Below are positions 45,401 through 56,992 of a stretch of DNA of 64,000 nt, one piece after another. Position numbers and translations under genes: made by a program. A model generated the notes under the pieces. The model had not been told where the DNA came from, did not search any database, and worked only from the letters and a program-made list of their open reading frames with translations. The DNA is from Pampus argenteus (taxonomy: Eukaryota; Chordata; Actinopteri; Scombriformes; Stromateidae). The number at the start of each line of letters is the position of its first letter. Within the stretch, counting starts at the first letter, position 1. The stretch is from assembly GCA_036937835.1 (NCBI GenBank), contig CM072878.1, positions 807,001 to 871,000 on the forward strand. The letters run 5' to 3'.

Positions 45401-46029
45401 GTATCGTTGTGTGCAGTGTGTGTTTTAGTTTTCATGATCTCCAAGCTGTGTGGGAGGAGCATGCATAATCTGCAGGGGCAGTTACCTGATTGATATTTAT
45501 AATTCATTTAAGTTATTGTCAGGACTAGTACGCCTTGTCGGTGAGTTATAATTGCTAAAAATGTTATAATTAAAATGTTTCATGTTATATGAACATCTGT
45601 AGAATTTCAACGGTTAATTCTGGGATTGTGTTTGTGTTTACAACCGAGTTGGAAACCACCGGTAACTTTGCTAGCACACCTGTAGCAGGCAGGCTAACTA
45701 GTGGATGTTTATAACCGTGTGTGTGAAATAAAAAGAAAAACCTTTGAGTTGTGTCGGCCAGACTTTTCCTGACAACCCTTCCAGAGGGGAGTTTACATCA
45801 GCAGCCTGAACAACAGCTGAGTAAAAATCTGGACACCCACCATGGTGGACAGACCAAAAGGCAGATCAACTGTTAAACAAGCAGTGTTACACAATCCCTT
45901 TAAAAAACCCTGTAAGCTTAATAAATGATGTAATTCAACTTTTTCCTCACCCTTCAAAAGGCATATGTAACTGCTTTCAGACAGTAATGAGTGATACCCG
46001 GGAACTATTCCTTTTGCAGATGATGTAAG

Positions 46030-46790
46030 GCAATATTTATGAACTTGAAATGATTAACCTTCCTGTTAGGAAGGCAGCTGTAGCTAGCCGTCCTCCGGTA
46101 GTTCCCGTGCAGCCAGGAGGCTGGGTGACTGTTCGAACGAGACATAGCCCCAAACAGAAGCCTACGGTACACCACCAACCACTCCACGTCTCTAACAGAT
46201 ATTCCCACTCAGCGACACACCCGCTGAGAGGCCAACTCTGGCTTCAACTCTGATTTATTCTGCCTCACTGAAACCTGGTTGCAGGAGGATGAATATGTTA
46301 GTTTAAATGAATCCACTCCCCCCAGTCATTGTAATACTCATATTCCTCGAAGTACTGGTCGAGGTGGTCTTAGTACTGCATTTATCTCTTTGTTAGATTC
46401 AATTGGCTTCTGTCAGAGTGTAAACAAACCGACTCATTGTCTGAATCACACTCTTGACCTTATACTCTCATATGGCATTGAAATTAATTTAACATTCATG
46501 TAATTCACTTTAATTCATTGTGAGTGTACAATATGTGTGTGTTGATTTGTTCTGTACATGTGACATCATTGCACGTCTGTCCGTCCTGGGAGAGGGATCC
46601 CTCCTCTGTGGCTCTTCCTGAGGTTTCTTCCACCTTTTTCCCTGTTAAAAGGTTTTTTGGTGGGCAAGTTTTTCCTCACTAATCGAGGGTCTAAGGACAG
46701 AGGGTGTCACTCCCTGTACAGATTGTAAAGCCTCTGAGACAAATGTATTTTGTGATTTTGGGCTATATAAATAAAATTTGATTTGATTTT
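46030..46790 (+). mobile_element. Internally deleted non-LTR retrotransposon, ATTTG-tailed family (copy C)
   Basis: Joins a 5' coding piece (GGWVTVRTRHSPKQKPTVHH frame) to endonuclease fragments and then to the same 3' module as copies A, B, D, E and F, ending in TATATAAATAAAATTT and GATTT repeats. It shows that the short repeats in this window descend from an endonuclease-bearing LINE. Confidence 0.8.
46050..46503 (+). pseudogene. LINE ORF remnant, endonuclease domain with internal deletions
   Basis: Two frames. The first (46050-46253) reads GGWVTVRTRHSPKQKP then HHQPLHVSNRYSHS, an N-terminal LINE segment, and stops. The second, in another frame from about 46231, reads NSDLFCLTETWLQEDEYVSL and continues NESTPP to RSTGRGG, a typical APE endonuclease piece with the ETWL motif. 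It jumps, with intervening domain missing, to SLLDSIGFCQSVNKPTHC then LNHTLDLILSYGI. The catalytic GDFN and SDH segments and the whole reverse transcriptase are absent, so it is non-functional. Confidence 0.75.
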
Positions 46791-47725
46791 AATTTATCTG
46801 TTAATGTGAACCAACATAATGTAAGAACAATAATTCAAAGTTAGCAATGTATTCATGGTTTCAATTAAACAGAAGTTACTGTGCAGATGTAAATGTGTGT
46901 GTGTACTTTTTGTGTGTATGTATTAATGTGAAATAAGAGATGGATTTTGCAAAAAGGAGCAAAGAATTGAGAAGAGAAATATTTAACCTTAGAACAGCGT
47001 TGTGGTATTTTAACGAACTCTGCCCAGGCGGTGATTTTGTAAAGAGCAATTTCACTGTCATATCTGATTATATGTGATTATATGTTGAAAGAGCACTTCA
47101 CCACACACTCCCTTCTCCAGTATCTTGGCTGTTTTACAGTCAAAAATCTCCGAATAAAATCAAACAGATTAGACGCATGCCAAACATATCAATGTAAAGA
47201 AGATATTTATGAAAAAAAAAAGTGTGGATATGGTTGTAAAATTGGCAAAGAAATCCACAGTGTCAAAACTTCTCCTGCACTGTTGTACATACCCTGTTAC
47301 ATTTTACATCCGTATTGAATTTGGCCAACAAAGAGGTTTCAGTATATGAAATGAAGGTGTTGAACCATTACAGATTACGTTATGCAGGTTTAAAGTTGTG
47401 TGATATTCCTTCTACAGAGCATTTAGCCTCTTTTAGCCGATTGTTTTGGTTTTCCAGAGTTGTTTCCAGATGCAGCAAACTGCTGTTTTGGTGAAAAAAA
47501 GCAGTTCTCTAAGCACCAAACAGCAGATCAGTCGCCTGTGAAAGAGACAGATATTTCCAGATGTAGAGTTGTTGGAGACCAAACTAGAGCTGAATGAATG
47601 AAAGCTGGCCAGTACAAAGTTAGCGTGATCCATAGAGCCACAATGGCCACATTAAGAGAAACACACCAGGTTAAAGTAAACCAGAAGCTTCCTTTAAGAT
47701 TGTAAAGTTGTTCAATTGGGAAGTT

Positions 47726-48501
47726 TATCCATCTACCACTCTGTGTTCGGGAGGCAGACACGATCAACACCTTTAAGAGTAGACTTAAGACTTTCCTGTT
47801 TGATAAAGCTTATAATTAGGGCTGGCTCAGGTCATCCCTTAGTTATGCTGCCATAGAACTAGACTGCTGGGGGACTCACATACTCTCTCGCTCTCTCTCT
47901 CTCATTTTCTCTCTCTCCTTATCTATCCATCTATCTAATCCATCTATCTATCATGTTACTAATTAAACTTCTTCCCGGAGTTTCTGTGCTCTCTCGTCCA
48001 GCAGGTTCTTGTGGACTGTGTCTGTTGCTGTGGTCCTGCGTGGCGTCTACTGCATGTGTTGTCACCGTCATCATTGTTGCCATATCCCCATTACAGATTA
48101 TAGTTAGTTAATAATTTGCTACTGTGTATCTGTATCTTTATCACAAGTTTCACTGTTGCTGTAATGGTTCATCATTCATTGTTCTCATTTTGTCATTGTC
48201 ATTATTTGTCACTGTTATTCATTGTGAGTGTACAATATGTGTGTGTTGATTTGTTGTGTACATGTGACATCATTGCACGTCTGTCCGTCCTGGGAGAGGG
48301 ATCCCTCCTTTGTGGCTCTTCCTGAGGTTTCTTCCACCTTTTTCCCTGTTAAAAGGTTTTTTGGTGGGCAAGTTTTTCCTCACTAATCGAGGGTCTAAGG
48401 ACAGAGGGTGTCACTCCTTGTACAGATTGTAAAGCCCTCTGAGACAAATGTATTTTGTGATTTTGGGCTATATAAATAAGATTTGATTTGATTTGATTTG
48501 A
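47726..48501 (+). mobile_element. ATTTG-tailed non-LTR retrotransposon with RT C-terminus (copy D)
   Basis: The longest 3' piece. It begins in the last codons of the reverse-transcriptase ORF, CVREADTINTFKSRLKTFLF followed by DKAYN and TAG at 47817-47819, the standard end of Rex1/CR1/L2-type polyproteins. It continues through a 0.68 kb 3' UTR to GATTT repeats at 48501. The UTR contains a CT/CTAT microsatellite at 47888-47950. Confidence 0.82.
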
Positions 48502-48720
48502 TCCATCCAGCAAAGTGGTTGGATGGATGGATGGTAGATATGGCAACGCAACAATTACTTGTCTTATTTTATCTTGGGGATAGTTCAACTTTCTAAATCA
48601 ACCCACCGTGTCCTGTTAGCTCATACAAGAAAATACAAGGGCTCTCACTTATTACTGATGGGTGGATTTTCTCTTATTTAGACCAAATACAGGTCGTAAA
48701 TATAATGTTTTACATGTTTT

Positions 48721-49090
48721 TAAAGGATTCAAGGATTCAAGGATTCAAGGATTTTTATTTGTCATTGCAACACATGTAAACATGGGATGCAACGAAATTG
48801 GTTTCCCTGGTCCTGGAGCAGCCCAATATCAAATATAATAAAATACAGAATAAAAAATAAAATATATATATACACATCTGTATATATGGAACATAAAATA
48901 TAAAAGTAAAGCCAATTTTAAATTTAAGACAAGTATATACAATGAAAATAGAAAAAGAAAAAGAAAAACAACAACAGAATAACACCATGGTGAAATGTCC
49001 AGGTTGTGCAAAAGCTGCATTGTGTAAAGGTTGAGGTTATGAAACAAACAGTTAGTATGTTGTACTGTCCCGTATGCAGAAATATAAAAA
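48721..49090 (-). mobile_element. LINE/SINE 3' end with ATTCAAGG tail repeats
   Basis: Starts with four GGATTCAA units and ATTTTTATTTGTCATTGCAA, then CAACGAAATTGGTTTCCCTGG, as found at the 3' ends of a fish retroposon family on the opposite strand. AT-rich beyond that, and the inner boundary is uncertain. Confidence 0.5.
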
Positions 49091-49236
49091 ATCAACTGAT
49101 CGACTGTGGAGTTTCAAAAACTGAATCATAACAGATTTTTTTATTGTCAGATTTTAGCTGCATCACACGTTAACATATTTCTAATAACACTCGTCTATAG
49201 TAGATGCTGAATCGAGAAATGTATTGTGTATGTATA

Positions 49237-49238
<2 letters not shown>

Positions 49239-49270
<32 letters not shown>

Positions 49271-49356
49271 GAAAGAGAGAAAGAGTTTTGCCTCCACATC
49301 TGGTCCTGTGTGTTATTGCAGGGGTCAGGGGTTTGCTGGGTCTCTGCAGCCACTGC

Positions 49357-49422
<66 letters not shown>

Positions 49423-49508
49423 GAAAGAGAGAAAGAGTTTTGCCTCCACATCTGGTCCTGTGTGTTATTGCAGGGGTTAGGGGTTTGCTGGGTCTCTGCA
49501 GCCACTGC

Positions 49509-49601
<93 letters not shown>

Positions 49602-49615
49602 TGTGTGTGTGTGTC
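49239..49615. repeat. 152-bp tandem duplication embedded in (TG)n
   Basis: The segment starting TAGAAAGAGAGAAAGAGTTT and ending TCTCTGCAGCCACTG occurs at 49269 and again at 49421 with one or two substitutions, each copy followed by a long TG tract. The third TG tract runs to 49615. Confidence 0.95.
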
Positions 49616-50544
49616 TGGAGCAGAGCTGCAGGTGAATGCCACAGGCTATGATAATCACAGGTCAGGGTCATTAACTCTTTTCTGTGTGTGTGAGAGAGGA
49701 GGTGATGTGAGGGTGAACAGGTGGAGGTTTGCTGTTCAAAGACAGACGGAGGGTGTTGAGTGTGGCCATTGTGGATATAGTTAAGGCTAACTTTGCACTT
49801 GCTATGTGAGTAGCAGGTATTCAGGAAAACAGCATACATTGACAGTGTAATATATCTAAAGTATTCCTAAAAATCTTCAGTTTTACATAAATCACAGAAG
49901 GTAAATACAGAAATGATCCCTCTGTGTTTGCTATTGTAGCTAACTGCTTGCCAACCTGCCAGCGAGTCAGCTCCTGTCCTGTTCAAGTCTGGAATAAAAT
50001 AAATTATTAAAAAGCCACCAACAAGTCCATTTCCTCATTCAACTTGCAGTGCATCAAAGTGAAACGTCTTATGACCATCCTCAAATGTTCTCTCCTTTCT
50101 TACTCATCTTCTACACCAACACTGGTGAATAGGAAGCTAGTTTGGTTAGCTGCAGGTTGTACTAAGTAAATCCCCATACAGTAAAGTACAAAAGTTATTC
50201 CAGGTTTCCAGTTAATCTGTGTTGATTTTCAAAAAGAGTCAAGTGTTTGAAATGATTCGCTGGAGTATTTCACAAATCAATAAGATGGATAGAGGGCTCA
50301 AAGTTAGGTTGCAAAATATCGGACGGATTTCTTCAAGAATAACAGCGGATCTGTGAGAGAAGGTGAAGGTGGACAGTTTTCACATCAGGTTCAAGGGTGA
50401 AGAAAGGTCCGCCTACTATTTTTAGCATCAAGTCCAAGATGGCTGACCTCTGTCCTTTCTGGCTCAGGGTCAGGGGTCAGGGGTCAAATGTCAGCAGGCT
50501 GATATGACAGTTTATTTTTAGTGCAAACAAGACTGCTATTTAAG

Positions 50545-51030
50545 GCTACATAAAGAGACCGGTCAGATAATTATACCACCGGTTGGTCGGCTGCCATTTA
50601 TCCACCCACCCTTGCCGGTCAATTGCAGCCATATGTGGACAGACTAGGGGGTCTGCCCTGCTGCCACCATGTGTGTGTGTGTGTGTGTGTGTGATTGCAT
50701 TACTTTTCTGCTGTGTAAATGTTGGCATCTTTTCTTTCCAGTGTTGTAAAAGTACACCACTTTACATGTGTCTGTGCAACCCTATATCCCTGTACATGTG
50801 CATCAGTGTGTGCGTGTGTGTGTGTGTGTGTGTGTGGTTTTTCTACATAAATGTTAGTATCTCTCAGTTGCTCTGTTGTTAGTGTGACTTAAGCTAACCC
50901 TCTTCAATTTGCCTTCAAAAAGCAACACTGGCTGTCCACCCCCACACAGCCGTCCTCCCACTGTGGAGGGAATCAATTTAAGTCAAATCCCTCTGAAAGC
51001 TTGTTTATGCCGCGCCCTCTCAAACCACCC
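50545..51030. promoter_or_regulatory. Candidate conserved non-coding blocks around TG repeats
   Basis: Two complex segments, 50545-50670 (GACCGGTCAGATAATTATAC) and 50890-51030 (CTGTGGAGGGAATCAATTTA, GCTTGTTTATGCCGCGCCC), separated by TG tracts. No coding frame is supported. Texture-based only. Confidence 0.28.
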
Positions 51031-51817
51031 AGATGCTGCACTGAAGTTGACAGTTTACAGTATCTTATAGCAAGCTGAGGTTCATGACAACCACATGGAA
51101 CAAGAAGCACACGGTCTCACTCATTGGCCAATGATGGATAACTGAAGTCACAAATATAATGCAGTTGTGTATATAAAAATAGTCATTAGTGCAGCTTTAA
51201 AATGATAACCCCAGTTACCGTCAGCTCTATGAAGCATGCTAACATCTTTCAGCTCAATGTTTTCATTTTACTCTCTGCAGCTCCACCAGTCTGGTAGAAA
51301 CCTTGTTTCCAGTAGCTGCTAAATGGTGCAAATGGTGAAAACAAAGCTAAAAGGAGAGTGAATATTCATCAAGTGGCCAGAAACACAACTCCAAATTAAG
51401 ATTCTTAGAGTCTGCAGGATGTGTAATAGGTTCACATTTAGCTAACATGTCCACCATATCGACTATACAAAGCTATCATTTGTCAGTTATTTTTATAGCG
51501 TGTTCACCTGCCCCCAAGTGGCCAAACAAACAAATACAAATAAATCAATTAAGGTATTAAGGATCAAGCCTGTGTATGTTTAAGGCATCTTCACTTAATT
51601 GACAGGTTCAGTGTGTCACACTCGCTCACGCTTCTTTGGGCTGCATATAATTAAACTTGCACGGATGTTCAAACATCGTGTGACTATTTCGTTTACACAG
51701 TGGTGGAAGAAGTACGATGTTCCTTTATTTAAGTAAATACTGCAAAATACTCCATATTACAAAGGTCCTGCATGAAATATTCATCTTAAAAGCATACACA
51801 AGTATTAGGAACAAAAT

Positions 51818-52548
51818 GTAGTTAAAGTACTGCAGTAACAGTACATAAGTATTGTGATCTTGATGTAGTTAAAGTACTGCAGTAACAGTACATAGGTATA
51901 GTGATCTTGATGTAGTTAAAGTACTGCAGTAACAGTACATAAGTATAGTGATCTTGATGTAGTTAAAGTACTGCAGTAACAGTACATAAGTACAGTGATC
52001 TTGATGTAGTTAAAGTACTGCAGTAACAGTACATAAGTACTGTGATCTTGATGTAGTTAAAGTACTGCAGTAACAGTACATAAGTATAGTGATCTTGATG
52101 TAGTTAAAGTACTGCAGTAACAGTACATAAGTATAGTGATCTTGATGTAGTTAAAGTACTGCAGTAACAGTACATAAGTACAGTGATCTTGATGTAGTTA
52201 AAGTACTGCAGTAACAGTACATAAGTACTGTGATCTTGATGTAGTTAAAGTACTGCAGTAACAGTACATAAGTATAGTGATCTTGATGTAGTTAAAGTAC
52301 TGCAGTAACAGTACATAAGTATAGTGATCTTGATGTAGTTAAAGTACTGCAGTAACAGTACATAAGTACTGTGATCTTGATGTAGTTAAAGTACTGCAGT
52401 AACAGTACATAAGTATAGTGATCTTGATGTAGTTAAAGTACTGCAGTAACAGTACATAAGTATAGTGATCTTGATGTAGTTAAAGTACTGCAGTAACAGT
52501 ATATAAGTATAGTGATCTTGATGTAGTTAAAGTACTGCAGTATCAGTA
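51818..52548. repeat. 47-bp minisatellite, 16 units
   Basis: GTAGTTAAAGTACTGCAGTA recurs exactly every 47 bp from 51818 to 52523. Single-base variants in the CATAAGTATAGTG segment define subtypes whose order repeats with a four-unit (188 bp) period over part of the array. Each unit holds the palindrome ACTGCAGT. Confidence 0.97.
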
Positions 52549-52686
52549 GTAACTGATATATTATTATATATGACATCATTATATTATTAATACTGAAGCA
52601 TCAGTGTTAGAGCAGCATGTTACTGTTGTAGCTGCTGGAGGTGGAGCTAGTTTCAACTACTTTATATACAGTTAGATAGTTTAGTC

Positions 52687-52932
52687 CAGTGGTTCCCAAC
52701 CTAGGGGTCGGGGCCCTCCAAAGGGTCACCAGATAAATCTGAGGGGTCGTGAGATGATTAATGGGAGAGGAAAGAAGAAGAAACAAAGTTCTGATACACA
52801 AATCTGTTTTCAGCTTTTGGACTTTTTCTCTAATCTTTGATTTTTGGTGAATCACTGCGAGGGATATAAATATTAACAACTCATAAATCTAAAATGTGAC
52901 CCCACTTGTTGTAAGATGGTGGGAAACCACTG
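52687..52932. mobile_element. Nested hAT-type MITE (CAGTGGTTCCCAACC)
   Basis: 246 bp with termini CAGTGGTTCCCAACC and its near-complement GGTGGGAAACCACTG, and the diagnostic AGGGGTCGGGGCC and GAGGGGTCGTGAGATGATTA phrases. Flanking octamers GTTTAGTC and GTTTCATA share only their first four bases. No coding capacity. Confidence 0.85.
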
Positions 52933-54159
52933 GTTTCATATTTAATGCTGTGTTGTATTTAAGAGCTTGTTATATTATATTATTGTGTCAAATCTTTATA
53001 TGTAAAGTAACTAAAGCTGTCATAAAATAAATGTGGAGTAGAAACTATATTTTCCTCTGAAATATACTGGAACGGAAACATGAAGTAGATTAAAATGTAC
53101 ATTTTCAAGTAAGGTACAAGTACTTCACAGTTGTACTTCAGTACATTACTTGGTTAAATGTATGTAGTTACTTTCCACCACTAGTATAAGTGTGGATGTA
53201 GCGACCGACACGTTGCTAAGATTACCTCTGCGTTAGCCACAATACACTTCTCAGTGTGTCGTCAAATAGCTGGAAAATACCGAGTAGTGAACACACACTT
53301 ACACAAAACTCCCTAGAAGACCAGACTCAGATGCATGAATAAAAACCCACGAGATTCAGGAGCTGAGTCACTAGTTTCACTTCAGCATCTGTTTTGTCCC
53401 GATCTTTCTCTCTCTTGACCTCCCTTTTGCTTTTGTTTCTTTTACTGTCAATGTCCTGCTTCCTGCTTTCTTTGATCTAGTGTTTCTCTCATCACATCAG
53501 TCGTTTATCATCATTTTTCATTGTTTCTAAAAATCTTTTTCATTTTTCTGATCACAGTGTTTAGTTTAATTTAATGATATCATTTTATCAGGTGTATATC
53601 ATTCATTTTCCTCATGAAATATTATGAAGAAGCAGCTGAAGACACAAGAAAACATTCACTGAACTTTGGTTGTTAATAAAACTCTGGACTCAAGGGAACT
53701 AAGCTAATGGTACATTTTGTGATATAGAAAGACAGGTCTTGAAATGTACACATTGTATGTTAAGGATGGAAAGGTGGAGACATAATTTTGATCTATTAAC
53801 CAATCGATGTGCATCAAACAGAGAACATATTCTCTAAATTCCCCTCGTGCAGGACGCTGACAGAGATCTGAACAGGTGGCTGTCGGGTGGAGGTAGTGAC
53901 ACTTGTTTGCATGCACGGAGGTCAGTCAGTCAGTAACACACCAGGGGAAACCTTTGTGGTTTGCATAGTCAGCAGTATGTGTAGTCAGCCAAACACAATA
54001 TGTTTAGGGGGAGCGTTTGATACTTTTTGTGTCACCACTCCTCTGAACAACAGCGACGTACGATGTGCTCTGAGCTGAGACACCGACAAGAACACAAACA
54101 AAATCTCAAAATAAAAGGAATCACATCCCAAACTTCAGAAAAACGTTGATGTGGATTAG

Positions 54160-54310
54160 GTTCAATAATAGTTTTTTATGTCCAAAATGAACCTTTTCTA
54201 CAGAATTGCATATAGTCGCTCATTTTTAGAGGCGAACATGAATGTCTGTACAAACTTTGGTTCCAATCCATGTTCTAGATGTTGAGATAATTTGATGTGA
54301 TACTGGAGGC
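54160..54310. mobile_element. Fragment of the 44.9 kb-type teleost repeat
   Basis: GAACATGAATGTCTGTACAA followed by TTCCAATCCATG matches the end of the repeat described at 44880-45400. Confidence 0.4.
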
Positions 54311-54336
54311 ACTAAATGAAGCGCAGCATGGATGTA

Positions 54337-54371
54337 CGGATAGATTCCTGAATGTCGTAGGAATCTATCCG
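54337..54371. repeat. Perfect 13-bp inverted repeat (hairpin)
   Basis: CGGATAGATTCCT and AGGAATCTATCCG separated by 9 nt. It is perfect on all 13 positions and not part of a recognised element. Confidence 0.9.
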
Positions 54372-54544
54372 ATAGTTGACCGACAGCGGCATCCATAGAG
54401 GCAAATATTAACTTTTGGATTGTGCCTCCTGCTTCTCCTGCTACATGGAGGTTACATTACTCCCTGCACTGGCACCAAGGACAGTGTCTGATGTGTGAAC
54501 ATTTAAAATTTGACATGTCTGTTATTCTTTTTTTGTGATTTCAG

Positions 54545-54960
54545 ACTCGTAATCATCTATTTTCTTTGACAGATTTCAGTTGGAGAGAAAGGTGGACGTG
54601 TTGAAGAGTTCTTCGGACTCTGTAGACTCCACACTCCTTTGCCCACTGATCCCTATCAACCAAAAAGACGACTGGCGCTCAGTAGCTCGGCTTCCGCAGC
54701 AATTACCTTCTCCCTTGAGACCAGGGAGAAACTGAGAGCATAGGCAGCTTCTCTGTGTGTATGAATGAGTGGGTGAGAGTGAGTGTGTGTGGGGGGAGAG
54801 GGGTGTGCATACTTACAGTACACTCAATGTGTTTCTGCTCTGAATCAAACCCCAAAGCCGACCATGTCAGAAAATTGAGCTTTCCCACATAACCGAAAAA
54901 TACCCATAATCCCACTGTGTGCCCACATGAGGTATTTAGTTTCACCCCCAGCATTTGAAA
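54545..54960. promoter_or_regulatory. Candidate conserved non-coding block
   Basis: Complex sequence including CGTAATCATCTATTTTC, GACGACTGGCGCTCAGTAGC and an 8-bp inverted repeat TTCTCCCT/AGGGAGAA (54709-54731). No coding frame is supported. Confidence 0.33.
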
Positions 54961-55699
54961 AGTGAAAGCAGATACACTCTGAGGTTAAGACGGTGAGACA
55001 GCGACTGGTGTCAGAAATATTTGATTTGTCATAATCGCACTTTCTACTATTAACCTAACCCGGTAGGTGGGGACATACAGAACTGTATATGCATGCACAC
55101 ATATATATATAAGTACATTTTTAGGCCTTGGCAATAAATATTTAATAATAACATTTTATTAAATGTATAATGCTCATTGTTAATCAATGATCATATAGTT
55201 ATTTCATCATTATTTAGAGAGATATTATGTGAGAGATATCTCTGCTTTAAGTTGCTACACCGTTGAGGAGATGCAGATACACACAATCTGTGTTGTTATA
55301 GCTGTGTAACAGGTTACACTGCAAGTGTGTAATCGCTCGTAGCAACGAGGTTTTATGTAAGTTTACATGTGTTAGAGTACAGGTATGTATAAAAGATAAA
55401 AACACAACTTTACCACTTTTCCATGCAGTGTGTCCATGCACACGCAGAGATGTATGTGCATCTGTGTGTGTGTGTGTGTGTGTTTTTCTTCAACTAAGTG
55501 GAGAGAGCTACGAGTCAAGGCTCAAGGATAAGATAAGATTGCAGAAACCAAACGTTGCTGTCAGGAAATAACTTAAATTTCAGCGCTTTCCTTCCTGAGA
55601 ATGAATGTTTCACTGTTGTCGAGTGAGCCTCATCAACCCTGAGGTATTTTGTTAAAAACTCTATTGTGAAATTTTAAAACTGCATTGACGTGTTATTAA

Positions 55700-55925
55700 A
55701 AAAAAGAAGCATTTCCTTTTTCCCAATCGTGAAAGAGACGACTGACTTTGTGCAGATACGTGGTTTTTGGTCCGACAATGGCGAGAAGCATCTGGTAACA
55801 CTTCTCTGTAATTGCTGCTGAGAAACCCTGAAGATCTGAGAGGAGAAGAAAATTCCAACATGTTTTTCCTTCGTCCTTCTCCTGCGCCATTTGCCTCGTG
55901 TTGGAATTTCACCAGAGTTTAGGCA
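55700..55925. promoter_or_regulatory. Candidate conserved non-coding block
   Basis: Non-repetitive, for example GATACGTGGTTTTTGGTCCG, CTGTAATTGCTGCTGAG and CCATTTGCCTCGTGTTGG. Open frames occur on the minus strand but show no domain. Texture-based. Confidence 0.33.
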
Positions 55926-56620
55926 AAAACAAAAGAGGGTGTAAGAAAAAGAGCAGTTGGATGAAAGACAAGGAGGGTGTTTTTTCAGTGACTGTTTATG
56001 GGTTGTGTGTGTATGTGCTTGTGTAAAAGGTGTTTTCTAATAGCTATGCTGAGATCTAAACTTGAAACGTGAGGAGAATAAACGGCTTCCACTTTATTTT
56101 GTAGCAATCACTACTCCTCCAAAATACATATAGCACTTTTTTAATAGTAGTAATTGAAAAGAAATGACCTGATGTACTGATTGTGGTGGTAATATCCGTT
56201 TATCAGCACATTTACATTTCTGTATATTTAAAGGATATTGCTGTGGTTTAGTGTTGCCCTGAAATAAAATAAATCATAAGTAGCAGTATTATGAATTACT
56301 CTTGGTGACCTCTTGATTTTTTTTTACTGTTGGACCATCTGATCAAATAAGGATTATACTTCTGAACTAGTTTTGGAATAAGATGTGTGATGGGTGATGA
56401 GTCCTAAAATTGGTACAAAGATTGATTAAAGTCAATCCTGCATATGCAACAAAACATTCATCCTTCAAAATAAAGTGTAATCAGTGATGTGATTCTTCTC
56501 TTTGGCAAATTGATAAAGATCCAGTGATGGCTCCACCTCCATACGTAGTTCCTCAGTTGTTACGTCTTTAGGGAAGTTTCCCACCTGTAGGCATCCAGCT
56601 CGTGGAGACAGGACTGGCTG

Positions 56621-56990
56621 ATCAAATCGAATCAAATCAAATCAAATCAAATCAAATCAAATCAAATCAAATCAAATCAAATCAAATTTTATTTATATAG
56701 CCCAACATCACAAAATACATTCGTCTCAGAGGGCTTTACAATCTGTACAGGGAGTGACACCCTCTGTCCTTAGACCCTCGATTAGTGAGGAAAAACTTGA
56801 CCACCAAAAAACCTTTTAACAGGGAAAAAGGTGGAAGAAACCTCAGGAAGAGCCACAGAGGAGGGATCCCTCTCCCAGGACGGACAGACGTGCAATGATG
56901 TCACATGTACACAACAATCAACACACACATATTGTACACTCACAATGAATTATAGTGATAAATAATGACAATGACAAAATGAGAATCTAG
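56621..56990 (-). mobile_element. ATTTG-tailed non-LTR retroposon, copy E
   Basis: Minus-strand copy with about 12 AAATC tail units (56621-56690) and the full 3' module. It extends to ACAATGACAAAATGAGAA, which matches the 3' UTR of copy D further than copies B and F do. Confidence 0.88.
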
Positions 56991-56992
56991 GT

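Larger units (their letters stand above)
51698..53183. mobile_element. hAT-like DNA element with CAGTGGTGGAAGAAGTA termini
   Basis: Left end CAGTGGTGGAAGAAGTA and right end TACTTTCCACCACTA are imperfect inverted repeats 1.49 kb apart. The interior has the AAGTACTT/GTACATTACTTGG phrases of a very common fish non-autonomous element. It carries an expanded 47-bp satellite and a nested 246-bp element. No transposase is present and the target duplication is not clear. Confidence 0.75.

Noticed and set aside
46116..46253. Functional host gene at 46 kb
   Set aside because: The sequence matches LINE N-terminal and endonuclease segments and is frameshifted and deleted.
51818..52548. Centromeric or host regulatory satellite
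   Set aside because: The unit sequence belongs to the surrounding transposon and the array is only 0.73 kb.
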